This document shows, piece after piece, positions 26,371 to 32,928 of a stretch of DNA of 33,006 nt. Under the pieces are notes generated by a model. That model was not told the DNA's origin and ran no database searches. It saw nothing but the letters and a program-made list of their open reading frames with translations. Each line of letters starts with the position of its first letter. Position 1 is the stretch's first letter. The stretch is taken from positions 1 through 33,006 of IMG/VR virus record IMGVR_UViG_3300006071_000052. The stretch is one strand, 5' to 3'. Made by a program: the position numbers and the translations under genes. The DNA comes from a virus.

Positions 26371-26544
26371 TATATATGTAATCGAATTGCACCTTTTTAA
26401 AAATTTATCATATTTCAATCTAATTGAATATATAATACAAAATTAATAATTTATTTTCAATTATCTAAACTTTTATTGAATTATTTTTAAAATAATATAA
26501 AAACATCTCAACAGAGCGAAGCGATACTTTTCATTTCAAATAAA

Positions 26545-26581
26545 TATTAATAGTATTATATGCAGCGAACTGCACCTTTTT
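26545..26581 (-). repeat. Right arm of the 37-bp inverted repeat
   Basis: Inverted copy of 26090-26126. It contains TGCAG-CGAA-CTGCA, a perfect 5-bp hairpin with a four-base loop, then CC and seven T, so read rightwards it resembles a terminator or attenuator ahead of the sigma gene. Both arms present the same sequence in the same sense to the operon they face. Confidence 0.85.
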
Positions 26582-26589
26582 TTAAAATT

Positions 26590-26633
26590 ACCCAACCATA
26601 ACCCAAAATAACCCAGGTATAACCTTAAGGTTA
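26590..26633. promoter_or_regulatory. Phased ACCCA repeats and a 14-bp palindrome upstream of the sigma gene
   Basis: ACCCA occurs at 26590, 26601 and 26611, with AACC at 26621, so the spacing is 10-11 bases. The perfect palindrome TAACCTTAAGGTTA covers 26620-26633. This is the shape of an operator or iteron set about 50-90 bases upstream of the ATG at 26682. Confidence 0.6.
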
Positions 26634-26681
26634 ATTAAAATAATATTATTTAAACTTTTAAATAAAACGTTATATTTATTA

Positions 26682-27278
26682 TTGAATATGTTAACATTTG
26701 AACAAATACTTTCTAATTGGAAAAGATATATAGAAATTCAAGCTAATAGCTATTTTAAACCAAATGATACCGTACAAGATTTAAAATTAGCTGGTACTGA
26801 AGGTCTTTGGGTTGCCTTCAATAAATGGGATAAATCTAAAAATTTTGGTCCATATGCAATATCCTATATAAAATCATATATGCTTAATTACTTACAACGT
26901 TTCGATGGTCAAATTTACATACCTAATACTCACTATTGGCAAACTAAAAATGAATATATAACCAGTAGTCTCAACCAATCAATAGATTTTGATGAAAATC
27001 TTGAATTACAGGATATATTACCTTCAGAACCTATATTACCCTCAATTGAGGATAAAGAGGCTGTAATAGCTCAAAATGAGCTTATAGAGGATTTATTATC
27101 TGAATTAAAACCAAAAGACCAATTAATAATAAAAATGTATTACGGAATAGGATATGATTTTTCAAAAAATGGAGAACAAATAGCAGAAACTCTTGGTTGT
27201 ACCAGACAAAACATATCATCAAAACTAAAACTAATTCATAAAAAATTAAAAGAAAAATGCTCACAACAAAAGAAATAA
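26682..27278 (+). CDS. Sigma-70 family sigma factor
   Basis: A 198-residue phage sigma factor. Region 2 spans about 15-72, with LAGTEGLWVAFNKWDKSKN at 36-54 and PYAISYIKSYMLNYLQ at 57-72. IYIPNTHY at 78-85 resembles the IRIP-type start of region 3. Region 4 covers about 133-190, with KPKDQLIIKMYYG and the recognition helix area GEQIAETLGCTRQNISSKLK at 164-183. It is the first rightward gene out of the repeat region, so it probably acts early to direct host RNA polymerase to phage promoters. It overlaps the next gene by 22 bases. Confidence 0.88.
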   Translation: MNMLTFEQILSNWKRYIEIQANSYFKPNDTVQDLKLAGTEGLWVAFNKWDKSKNFGPYAISYIKSYMLNYLQRFDGQIYIPNTHYWQTKNEYITSSLNQSIDFDENLELQDILPSEPILPSIEDKEAVIAQNELIEDLLSELKPKDQLIIKMYYGIGYDFSKNGEQIAETLGCTRQNISSKLKLIHKKLKEKCSQQKK

Positions 27279-27808
27279 ATGAACTTTATGAAAAACTAAA
27301 ATTATATTCAGTAAACTTTAGCTTTATGTATCTTTATTGTTCACCTCACGACAGGAATACAATCATAAATAATGTGATGGTGAACCTGGTACAGAAGATG
27401 AATGAGGGTAAAGTATCAAAAGTTTGGAAGGAATCTGAGGGTTATATCACAAGGTCACTCTCAAATGAGTTATATAAAACATTCAATAAACGTAACACAA
27501 AAAGAGCAAAATATACTGAAAATACATTCCTTGAAGATGTGAGCTATCTATCACCAATAACTTATCAACCAGAACTTGATAAGAAAAGAACTGTAAAAGA
27601 TTTTTGTAAAACATTAACACCTAAAAGAAGAGCTTATTTTAGGTTTATTTTAAGAGGGTGGTCACAAATATATGCTGGTCAACAAATATTTGGATGGTCG
27701 AAAGAAAACAGTTGGAATCATTATGCTACATTAAAAAAAGATTTAAAAGAGTTTTTAACGAATACGCCGCCTAGAAAAAGATATGTCACTAAATTCAGTC
27801 AACTTTAA
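27257..27808 (+). CDS. Second sigma-factor-like protein (divergent)
   Basis: A 183-residue protein. The N-terminal half (NNVMVNLVQKMNEGKVSKVW, then GYITRSLSNELYKTFNKR) reads like a helical sigma region 2, and the C-terminal segment TPKRRAYFRFILRGWSQIYA followed by IFGWSKENSWNHYATLKKDL like a region 4 helix-turn-helix. Conservation to known sigma factors is weak. It overlaps the true sigma gene by 22 bases, so the two are co-translated and may act together. Its 3' end overlaps a minus-strand gene by 54 bases. A DNA-binding regulator without sigma activity is an alternative. Confidence 0.55.
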   Translation: MLTTKEINELYEKLKLYSVNFSFMYLYCSPHDRNTIINNVMVNLVQKMNEGKVSKVWKESEGYITRSLSNELYKTFNKRNTKRAKYTENTFLEDVSYLSPITYQPELDKKRTVKDFCKTLTPKRRAYFRFILRGWSQIYAGQQIFGWSKENSWNHYATLKKDLKEFLTNTPPRKRYVTKFSQL

Positions 27809-28183
27809 TTGAATTAACTCACCAAACGCAATACTATTGGTTTTAAGCAACTCATTTGTTTTAAAGTCGGTTATCTCATTCTTCAATAGAAAAGTCGTCT
27901 CAAGGGCAAAAAAACCATTCCTAGTCTTCTCTAAATTCTCTGGGAAGTCTAGGTCAATAAAACTATATAATATATTTTTAGGTAGTACATCAAAACTTAT
28001 TGATTTAATAAATACATTTAAATCTCGTTTTAATTTTGGTATAATCGATATATCAGTTAATGATAACCAACCAGAAACTACTATATAGAAGCTCTTAGTC
28101 TTCTTAAAATCGACAGTACCAAGTGTAATCGTCATATTACTTAGTTCAAATCTATCTTGGGTACATACTTTATCATTTGGCAT
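27755..28183 (-). CDS. Hypothetical protein with a regulated host-type promoter
   Basis: A 142-residue soluble protein with no recognised family. It looks beta-rich and globular (FYIVVSGWLSLTDISIIPKL, FALETTFLLKNEITDFKTNE) and has a basic C-terminus (FSRRRIR). It is the only minus-strand gene in the right half. Its ATG lies 4 bases from a perfect 10-bp palindrome that overlaps its promoter. Transcription in the opposite direction to all neighbours, with an own promoter, suits an immunity, exclusion or moron-type function, but no homology supports any of these. Confidence 0.65.
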   Translation of the reverse strand: MPNDKVCTQDRFELSNMTITLGTVDFKKTKSFYIVVSGWLSLTDISIIPKLKRDLNVFIKSISFDVLPKNILYSFIDLDFPENLEKTRNGFFALETTFLLKNEITDFKTNELLKTNSIAFGELIQLKLTEFSDISFSRRRIR

Positions 28184-28186
28184 ATT

Positions 28187-28231
28187 TGGTATATTTTAAC
28201 AAATATACCATTATTTTTTGATAAAAGCAAA
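28187..28231 (-). promoter_or_regulatory. Host-type promoter with overlapping palindromic operator
   Basis: On the minus strand TTTG (28231-28228), 20 bases, then TATATTTG (28207-28200) matches the Bacteroidota TTTG/TAnnTTTG promoter. The perfect inverted repeat TGGTATATTT-TAAC-AAATATACCA at 28187-28210 covers the -7 box and the start region. A dimeric repressor bound there would block initiation. The leader before the ATG at 28183 would be about 10 bases. Confidence 0.75.
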
Positions 28232-28249
28232 TTTATTTTCACTACTACC

Positions 28250-28266
28250 AGGTTTTTTCAAAACCT
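28250..28266. promoter_or_regulatory. Small hairpin in the divergent spacer
   Basis: AGGTTTT and AAAACCT pair around TTC. It lies between the minus-strand promoter and the plus-strand gene at 28356. It lacks a following T run on the plus strand, so it is more likely a binding site or a chance AT-rich stem than a terminator. Confidence 0.4.
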
Positions 28267-28355
28267 CTACATATTTATAATAAACAACTAACAAAAAATA
28301 CTATTTATTGTATATAAGAATAACATATAACAATAGTATATTTCACAAAAAAGGA

Positions 28356-28964
28356 ATGATAAAAATTAACACATTAAAACCTGAACAAATAAGTTTTGTT
28401 TTTTGCTCTCTTAGAGAACGTATTGCATTCGCAGAATTGCTTAATCACCAAAATTATAGATTACATTATGAATCTGACCCAGAGGGTTATGAAAGTTGGG
28501 ACGTAATCTATTCAGATGATTTTTCAAGAAATATTACAGAAATTAAAGTTAGAAAATATTTTTTAAAACAATTTGAAACTGATGGATTTATATTCGAAAA
28601 ACATAAATATGACCAATTAAGAGAATTTAATGAGTCTGAAATTAGTAAAGAAACTAGACTTTTATCTCAAATACCAAATAAACTTAAATACATTAATTTT
28701 TTGTATGATTGTGTATTAATTTGGGATGTATCTTGTTTAGCTTCAAAAAACCCAATTATAAAGGATTTAATAGAGACAACTATAAATTCAAACGGTAATA
28801 CCAAACCAAAAGATACATACCTCCTAGACCCTAAGGATGCCATTAAAATCGATTTTAAATTAGATTATGATTGTTTACATAATAACGCAATACTTTTATT
28901 CAAAATGCTTTTTCCAAATAACATAAAAGATATAGAAAATATTAAACTAGACTATGAAAACTAA
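28356..28964 (+). CDS. Possible PD-(D/E)XK-type nuclease
   Basis: A 202-residue protein. I start it at the ATG at 28356, after AAGGA; an upstream TTG at 28308 would add 16 residues. Residues 45-90 (YESWDVIYSDDF, then TEIKVRKYFL, then FIFEKHKYDQL) follow the PD-(D/E)XK order: D49, E62-x-K64, then a conserved-looking Lys (K84) in an EKxKYDxL segment, which recalls restriction-like nucleases of the Holliday-junction-resolvase type. The C-terminal half is unassigned. It begins the run of plus-strand genes that continues to the small terminase. Fold assignment is from motif order only. Confidence 0.55.
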   Translation: MIKINTLKPEQISFVFCSLRERIAFAELLNHQNYRLHYESDPEGYESWDVIYSDDFSRNITEIKVRKYFLKQFETDGFIFEKHKYDQLREFNESEISKETRLLSQIPNKLKYINFLYDCVLIWDVSCLASKNPIIKDLIETTINSNGNTKPKDTYLLDPKDAIKIDFKLDYDCLHNNAILLFKMLFPNNIKDIENIKLDYEN

Positions 28965-29112
28965 AACTAAAACCGACAAAGAAATGCTTGATGCAATTCT
29001 AAAACAAATCCAAAAATTGGATAAAACAATTAATCAAATAAAGTTTACAATAAACGAACACTCACAGATATTTTCTTCAAATATCTCAAATGAAACAGGA
29101 ATCAAAGTATAA
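28954..29112 (+). CDS. Small coiled-coil-like protein, overlapping both neighbours
   Basis: A 52-residue reading frame starting at 28954 inside the end of the previous gene (11-base overlap) and ending 23 bases into the next gene. It encodes a Lys/Thr-rich start (KTKTKTDKEML) and an amphipathic helix (AILKQIQKLDKTINQIKFTI). The double overlap and the lack of any other coding explanation for this gap support a real gene. Function unknown. Confidence 0.6.
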   Translation: MKTKTKTDKEMLDAILKQIQKLDKTINQIKFTINEHSQIFSSNISNETGIKV

Positions 29113-29482
29113 AGAATCAACTCAACTATCAATCGGAATGCTAAAGGATATAAAACACTTACATAAATTTGTAAATTATTGCGAACATCTTCAAGAAGAA
29201 GATGATGATGAAAATACACTATGGCTTCAACAAATAGTTAGCCTCAAGGCAACTAGAGACGAATTATTAGATGATGCCGTCCAAACTCTTGAAGTATATT
29301 ATAAATGGCTTCAAGTGGCCCAAAAAAACGAATTATACGCATCCTGTGGCCTAATATGGGATTGTATCCAAATTGAAACAAGACATTATATTCAATTGGG
29401 TAAAGCCCTTAAATATAACATTAATAAAGACCTACAAGAAATTAATGAAGAATATAAAAAACAATACTTGTATGTGTTGTAA
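29090..29482 (+). CDS. Hypothetical helical protein
   Basis: A 130-residue protein, mainly helical, acidic in the first half (EHLQEEDDDENTLWLQQI) with two cysteines near 106 and 112. No family recognised. It overlaps the previous small gene by 23 bases and precedes the third sigma-like gene by 13 bases, so it is part of one operon. Confidence 0.65.
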   Translation: MKQESKYKESTQLSIGMLKDIKHLHKFVNYCEHLQEEDDDENTLWLQQIVSLKATRDELLDDAVQTLEVYYKWLQVAQKNELYASCGLIWDCIQIETRHYIQLGKALKYNINKDLQEINEEYKKQYLYVL

Positions 29483-29495
29483 ACCAACATCCAAA

Positions 29496-30005
29496 ATGGA
29501 TATAATTAGACAATTGGCTAGTAATGAACAACTTTTATATGAACTTAAAAACATTCACCAAGCTGAATACACAGATGACGTAATTCAAGATATTTGGCTC
29601 AGATTTATTGAGTGTGAAGATGAAGATAAACTTATTAAATTATGTGAACAAAACCAAATGAAATTCTACCTAATCAGAATTCTTATCAACCAAACCAGAA
29701 GTAATAACTCAAAAACCAATAGGACATATAAAATAAAAACAGAAATCAATCCTCTCACATTAATCAATATGACAGAAGAAACAAATAATATTGATAATGA
29801 ATTGGTGCAAGATATTATTACATCAGAATTAAATAAATTAACATTTTACGATAGAAGAATTTTTGAACTTGTGGCAAATTCATCTAAGACATTCAAAGAA
29901 CTTGAACAAGAAATTAAAATTAAGAATTATAATATATTCTACACTTTTAATAAAGTTAGACTACAATTACGTAAAGCTCTAAAAAAATACGATTTAAATG
30001 AATAA
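29496..30005 (+). CDS. ECF-like sigma factor (third sigma-like protein)
   Basis: A 169-residue protein. Region 2-like sequence YTDDVIQDIWLRFIE (about 24-38) is followed by KFYLIRILINQTRSNN (about 57-72), which matches the sigma region 2 order of a D-D-[V/I]-Q-[D/E] helix and an N-x-x-R-[S/N] end. The C-terminal part (LTFYDRRIFELVANSSKTFK, then QEIKIKN) fits region 4 with its helix-turn-helix. I chose the ATG at 29496 because it has an A-rich leader; 29472 would add eight residues (MCCKPTSK). Its last 8 bases overlap the next gene. Late-gene activation is the natural role (inference). Confidence 0.65.
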   Translation: MDIIRQLASNEQLLYELKNIHQAEYTDDVIQDIWLRFIECEDEDKLIKLCEQNQMKFYLIRILINQTRSNNSKTNRTYKIKTEINPLTLINMTEETNNIDNELVQDIITSELNKLTFYDRRIFELVANSSKTFKELEQEIKIKNYNIFYTFNKVRLQLRKALKKYDLNE

Positions 30006-30198
30006 TGACTTTAAGTACATCAAACAACTATTAAAACAAGGTCTTGTCTATAAAAATGATAGAAAAAAGATATTTAAGCTATATAATAAGTATTTTAAAC
30101 AATACCCACAAGGTAAAATAACTTGTGGAGGTTGTATAAAAGATACTCTTGAACAATTAAATAAATACCTAATACTAATAAACTTTATAAATAACTAA
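29998..30198 (+). CDS. Small hypothetical protein with a Cys-Gly-Gly-Cys motif
   Basis: A 66-residue basic protein with ITCGGCIKDTLEQLNKYL at 41-58, containing C-G-G-C at 43-46. A single CxxC could bind a metal only with a partner, or be a redox site. It overlaps the sigma-like gene by 8 bases and ends 1 base before the ATP-grasp gene. Confidence 0.6.
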   Translation: MNNDFKYIKQLLKQGLVYKNDRKKIFKLYNKYFKQYPQGKITCGGCIKDTLEQLNKYLILINFINN

Positions 30199-30199
30199 T

Positions 30200-31477
30200 A
30201 TGTCAAAATCAAATCTGAGAGCTGTTGTGGTAGAAAATGTGGGTGGTATGTATCTACCACTTGCCGTTGAATTATCTAAATACTTTAGCAAAATGTATTA
30301 CCATACAGCCTACCAATCACCATTCCCCTATATGGCACCAGACCAAGTTGGTACTGGTTATGTTCAAATTGAAGTAATACGTAACTTCTGGGATAAACTT
30401 GACCAATTTGATGTGGTAATTTTCCCAGATATCTACTTTGAAGATTGGGGAGTAGCACTTAAAAAACTTGGTAAACTAGTTTGGGGTGGTGGACCTAGTG
30501 AAGATATTGAGACAAATAGAAACCTATTCTACGGCATACTTGAACGCCTTTATATGCCAAATGGTGAATACCAAACAATAACTGGAATACAAAAACTTAA
30601 ACAATATCTTAAAAATAAGAAAAATGTATTCGTAAAGGTATCTTACTTTAGAGGTCAATTTGAAACATTCAATTGGATAAATCAACAACATAATGGAGTA
30701 CAACTAGATGAAATTGAATATAATCTAGGACCTCTAGGTGATACAGTAGAATTTATAGTTCAATCACCAATTAAATCAGATGCTGAAGTAGGTTATGATG
30801 GATACGCAGTTAATGGCAAATTACCAACAAAATTTATTCAAGGAATTGAAATAAAGAACGCTGGTTATCTTGGTAAGGCTGACTCATATTCAACAGCCCC
30901 TGAACCAATAACTCAAATAAATGATAAATTTGAACCAGCTCTTGTTGCCTACAAACACACAGGATTTTATTCGAGTGAAGTTAGATATGACTCTAAATCA
31001 AAACAATCCTACTATATTGACCCCTGTATGAGAGCTGGAAGCCCTCCTAGTAATACTTACCTAAGTATGATTGATAATTGGGACCAAATTATTGTTGAAG
31101 GTGCTAAGGGTAACCTAATTGAACCTCATTTTAAGGCTAAATACGGTTGTGAAATAATACTCAAGTCTAGCTATGTAAACCATAACTTTCTACCAATTAG
31201 CTTTCCATCAGAATATAAAGATAATATCAAATTAAAGGGTTCTTTCATTAAAGAAGGAATATATAATATAATACCATTCCAAAAGGTAGTAGGATATGAA
31301 TTAGAAGAAATAGGTAGCGTAGTAGTAATAGGTAACGATTATAACCAAATACTAAAAGAAGCTCTCAATATAGCTAGTAAAGTAGAAGCATATGACTTGA
31401 GATACGAAGAAACTGCACTTGAAAAAGCCCTTGAACAAATGAATAACCTTGAAGATAAACTAAAATTTAAATTCTAA
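30200..31477 (+). CDS. ATP-grasp enzyme, GARS-like (phosphoribosylamine-glycine ligase-type fold)
   Basis: A 425-residue ATP-grasp ligase. Landmarks in order: WGGGPSEDIETNRNLFYGIL at 95-114, matching the GP..E..K segment before the ATP-grasp domain; KNVFVKVSYF at 141-150 with the ATP-contacting K146; VEFIVQSPI at 183-191; and YIDPCMRAGSPPSN at 272-285, matching the metal-binding E/D-x-N/C-x-R-x-G-x-P loop of this family. Known relatives join a carboxylate to an amine via an acyl phosphate. Purine synthesis is possible, but no other purine genes are here. Position between the sigma-like gene and terS, followed by two tiny Cys-containing proteins and a HAD phosphatase, suggests a small modification module. 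Substrate not identified. Confidence 0.75.
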   Translation: MSKSNLRAVVVENVGGMYLPLAVELSKYFSKMYYHTAYQSPFPYMAPDQVGTGYVQIEVIRNFWDKLDQFDVVIFPDIYFEDWGVALKKLGKLVWGGGPSEDIETNRNLFYGILERLYMPNGEYQTITGIQKLKQYLKNKKNVFVKVSYFRGQFETFNWINQQHNGVQLDEIEYNLGPLGDTVEFIVQSPIKSDAEVGYDGYAVNGKLPTKFIQGIEIKNAGYLGKADSYSTAPEPITQINDKFEPALVAYKHTGFYSSEVRYDSKSKQSYYIDPCMRAGSPPSNTYLSMIDNWDQIIVEGAKGNLIEPHFKAKYGCEIILKSSYVNHNFLPISFPSEYKDNIKLKGSFIKEGIYNIIPFQKVVGYELEEIGSVVVIGNDYNQILKEALNIASKVEAYDLRYEETALEKALEQMNNLEDKLKFKF

Positions 31478-31481
31478 ATAT

Positions 31482-31577
31482 ATGAAAGAAGAATTAACAG
31501 TAGTAATTAAATACTTTACTTGCGAACAATGTGATGAAATGATTGAACTTTGCACTTGTGATGATGATGAAAAATAA
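31482..31577 (+). CDS. Tiny Cys-rich acidic protein, zinc-ribbon-like
   Basis: A 31-residue reading frame with YFTCEQCDEMIELCTCDDDE, giving CxxC and CxC pairs, the layout of a small zinc ribbon. It begins 4 bases after the ATP-grasp gene with an A-rich leader. It is too short for confident gene calling, but the regular spacing and Cys pattern support it. Confidence 0.55.
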   Translation: MKEELTVVIKYFTCEQCDEMIELCTCDDDEK

Positions 31578-31599
31578 CATATATTAAATATAAACTCAT

Positions 31600-31698
31600 A
31601 TGAAACTAAATCAATTAACTAATAAATGTGGATGTAAAGGAAAACCAACTCCTCAACCAACACCTCCACCTGTTGTAATACCAACTCCTAGCAAATGA
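31600..31698 (+). CDS. Tiny Cys/Pro-rich peptide
   Basis: A 32-residue frame with CGCKGK at 10-15 followed by a Pro/Thr-rich tail (PTPQPTPPPVV). Its TGA overlaps the next ATG (ATGA at 31695-31698), which strongly suggests a translated, coupled gene. Small Cys-Gly-Cys plus Pro/Thr peptides could be modification substrates of the upstream ATP-grasp ligase or scaffolding peptides; no family supports either. Confidence 0.55.
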   Translation: MKLNQLTNKCGCKGKPTPQPTPPPVVIPTPSK

Positions 31699-32012
31699 TA
31701 AACTTCGATAAACAAATATGGGGTATAGACTTTGATGGTACCCTAGATAAACCAATATGGCAATTTACAACTTGGTACCTAAAAGAACAAGGTAAAACAA
31801 TATATGTAATCACTAATAATAGCGATAAACAATATATTTACCATACTACAGATAGACTTCAAATACCAAGAGAAAATGTAATATTTACTGAACATCAACC
31901 AAAATCAGTACCAATAAAGTTACATAATATTGAAGTATTTATTGATAATACTCAAGAAGTTCTAGATGAAATTAATAAAAATGCTCCTAATACACAAACT
32001 ATATTAGCTTAA
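31695..32012 (+). CDS. HAD-superfamily phosphohydrolase, small
   Basis: A 105-residue protein with motif I WGIDFDGTL (D12, D14, T16), motif II ending VITNNS (T40), a Lys in the QPKSVPIK segment for motif III (K70 or K75), and motif IV VFIDNTQEV (D84, N85). All HAD motifs are present despite the short length, so it has no cap domain and should act on exposed phosphate groups. Its start overlaps the previous gene by four bases and it ends 2 bases before the small terminase. It could act on nucleotides, polynucleotide ends or a phosphorylated product of the ATP-grasp step. Confidence 0.8.
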   Translation: MINFDKQIWGIDFDGTLDKPIWQFTTWYLKEQGKTIYVITNNSDKQYIYHTTDRLQIPRENVIFTEHQPKSVPIKLHNIEVFIDNTQEVLDEINKNAPNTQTILA

Positions 32013-32014
32013 TT

Positions 32015-32656
32015 ATGGCAAAAAAAGTTGATGCTTATATACAAAGAAAATTAGAGGAAAAGGAAAACCCTAAGCCTAAACCTAAAAATAATTCAGAGAA
32101 AAAACACCTAAAAACAAAATGGGATGAAGCTCTGAATGAAAAACAATTAGCATTTATAAGACATATAGTGATGGATAATATGTCACCACAACACGCTTAT
32201 TTGGCTGTTTATAAGGGTGTTAGTAGGCCAGTAGCTAGCACTAACGCCTACCGACTTTTGAAGAAGCCAGCAGTAAAGACTGCTTTAACTGAACTATCTG
32301 AACAAAGGAAAGCTTTAAGTAACATCCCTAAGTCGTTCATTTTGGACAAGTTAAAGGAAATATTATCTAAGGCTGAAGAGGAAGGAAACTTCAAATATCA
32401 GATAGAAGCTCTTGATATGGTTAATAAGATGATGGGTCATTATGAGACAACAAAGACGAATATAAATGTCAACTTGACAGAACAGCCAATAAGTTTTGGC
32501 GGTTATAATCCTGATGAGTTTATCGAATTAGAATCATCAGATACACCTCTTATAACTGACTCTGAAGAGTCTAATGAATATGAGGTTGAGGGCTATGATG
32601 ATAGAACCGATAACATAGATGAGTTACCTATTGAGCCAGATAGTAATGATATATAA
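32015..32656 (+). CDS. terS: Terminase small subunit (TerS)
   Basis: A 213-residue DNA-recognition subunit. After a Lys-rich arm, residues about 40-90 (LNEKQLAFIRHIVMDNMSPQ, HAYLAVYKGVSRPVASTNA, YRLLKKPAVKTALTEL) form the helix-turn-helix pattern typical of the Terminase_2 small subunit. The central helical part would form the ring, and the acidic C-terminus (from about 165) is suited to TerL contact. It is followed directly by the repeat-rich spacer that leads to terL on a circular map, where its DNA-binding sites would be expected. Confidence 0.85.
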   Translation: MAKKVDAYIQRKLEEKENPKPKPKNNSEKKHLKTKWDEALNEKQLAFIRHIVMDNMSPQHAYLAVYKGVSRPVASTNAYRLLKKPAVKTALTELSEQRKALSNIPKSFILDKLKEILSKAEEEGNFKYQIEALDMVNKMMGHYETTKTNINVNLTEQPISFGGYNPDEFIELESSDTPLITDSEESNEYEVEGYDDRTDNIDELPIEPDSNDI

Positions 32657-32692
32657 TGGCCCGAAGGGCCAATATCAATCATATATATTGGC
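32657..32692 (+). other. Two competing hairpins just after the small terminase stop
   Basis: Hairpin A: TGGCCC-GAA-GGGCCA at 32657-32671. Hairpin B: GCCAATAT at 32668-32675 with ATATTGGC at 32685-32692. They share bases 32668-32671 and cannot form together. Neither is followed by a clear T run. This may be a switch, a weak terminator or chance; A is the more stable by GC content. Confidence 0.55.
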
Positions 32693-32749
32693 TCTTATTA
32701 ACCGCCTATTATATATGGCTGATATCCCCTCTACCACGTATATCTCTCT

Positions 32750-32757
32750 TATCTTTG
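32750..32757 (+). promoter_or_regulatory. Possible TAnnTTTG promoter box ahead of terL
   Basis: TATCTTTG fits the -7 consensus on the plus strand in the terS-terL spacer. No TTTG is visible about 20 bases upstream, so the match is weak. It could drive the terL and virion block on a circular or permuted genome. Confidence 0.3.
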
Positions 32758-32777
32758 GCTGGCTATTAATTGAGATG

Positions 32778-32928
32778 TTTGTTTAAACAAATATTGTAGA
32801 TAGTCTACTAAGTTGATAGGTTAGGTGGTTAGATAGTTGATTAGATAGTCTACTAAGTTGGTAGGGTAAGTGATTAGATAGTCTACTAAGTTGATAGGTT
32901 AGGTGATTGAGACATTTGTTTAAACAAA
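32778..32928 (+). repeat. Three 33-bp direct repeats framed by 14-bp palindromes
   Basis: AGATAGTCTACTAAGTTG occurs at 32798, 32843 and 32876, each beginning a unit of about 33 bases (the first carries about 12 extra bases). The perfect palindrome TTTGTTTAAACAAA lies on both sides at 32778-32791 and 32915-32928, each preceded by TTGAGA plus two bases. The array is in the terS-terL spacer, where phages often place packaging or TerS-binding sites. It is also compatible with an origin or partition site. Confidence 0.75.

Larger units (their letters stand above)
25909..26681. other. Repeat-rich gene-free region, candidate origin or divergent control region
   Basis: About 770 bases with no credible gene between the minus-strand replication-like gene and the plus-strand sigma gene. 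It contains five inverted or direct copies of a 16-base element (CGAAYTGCACCTTTTT), a pair of ATTGCCGTAGGC repeats, a tandem 10-bp AT-rich array, phased ACCCA repeats and a 14-bp palindrome. Such a mix (iteron-like repeats, AT-rich unwinding-type array, adjacent replication-like gene) is typical of origins, but every part is also compatible with transcription control of the two diverging operons. Confidence 0.55.

Noticed and set aside
26090-26581. Miniature transposable element bounded by 37-bp inverted repeats
   Set aside because: No target-site duplication is evident, and the core element also occurs internally three times; a control-region or origin reading fits better, though relatives could change this.
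27837-28088. Plus-strand 83-residue reading frame opposite the orphan gene
   Set aside because: It lies wholly inside the minus-strand 142-residue gene, which has a promoter, an operator-like site and more natural protein composition.
30200-31477. Complete purine biosynthesis function for the ATP-grasp gene
   Set aside because: The fold assignment is supported, but no partner purine genes are present and the substrate-binding region cannot be judged by eye, so only the family is claimed.
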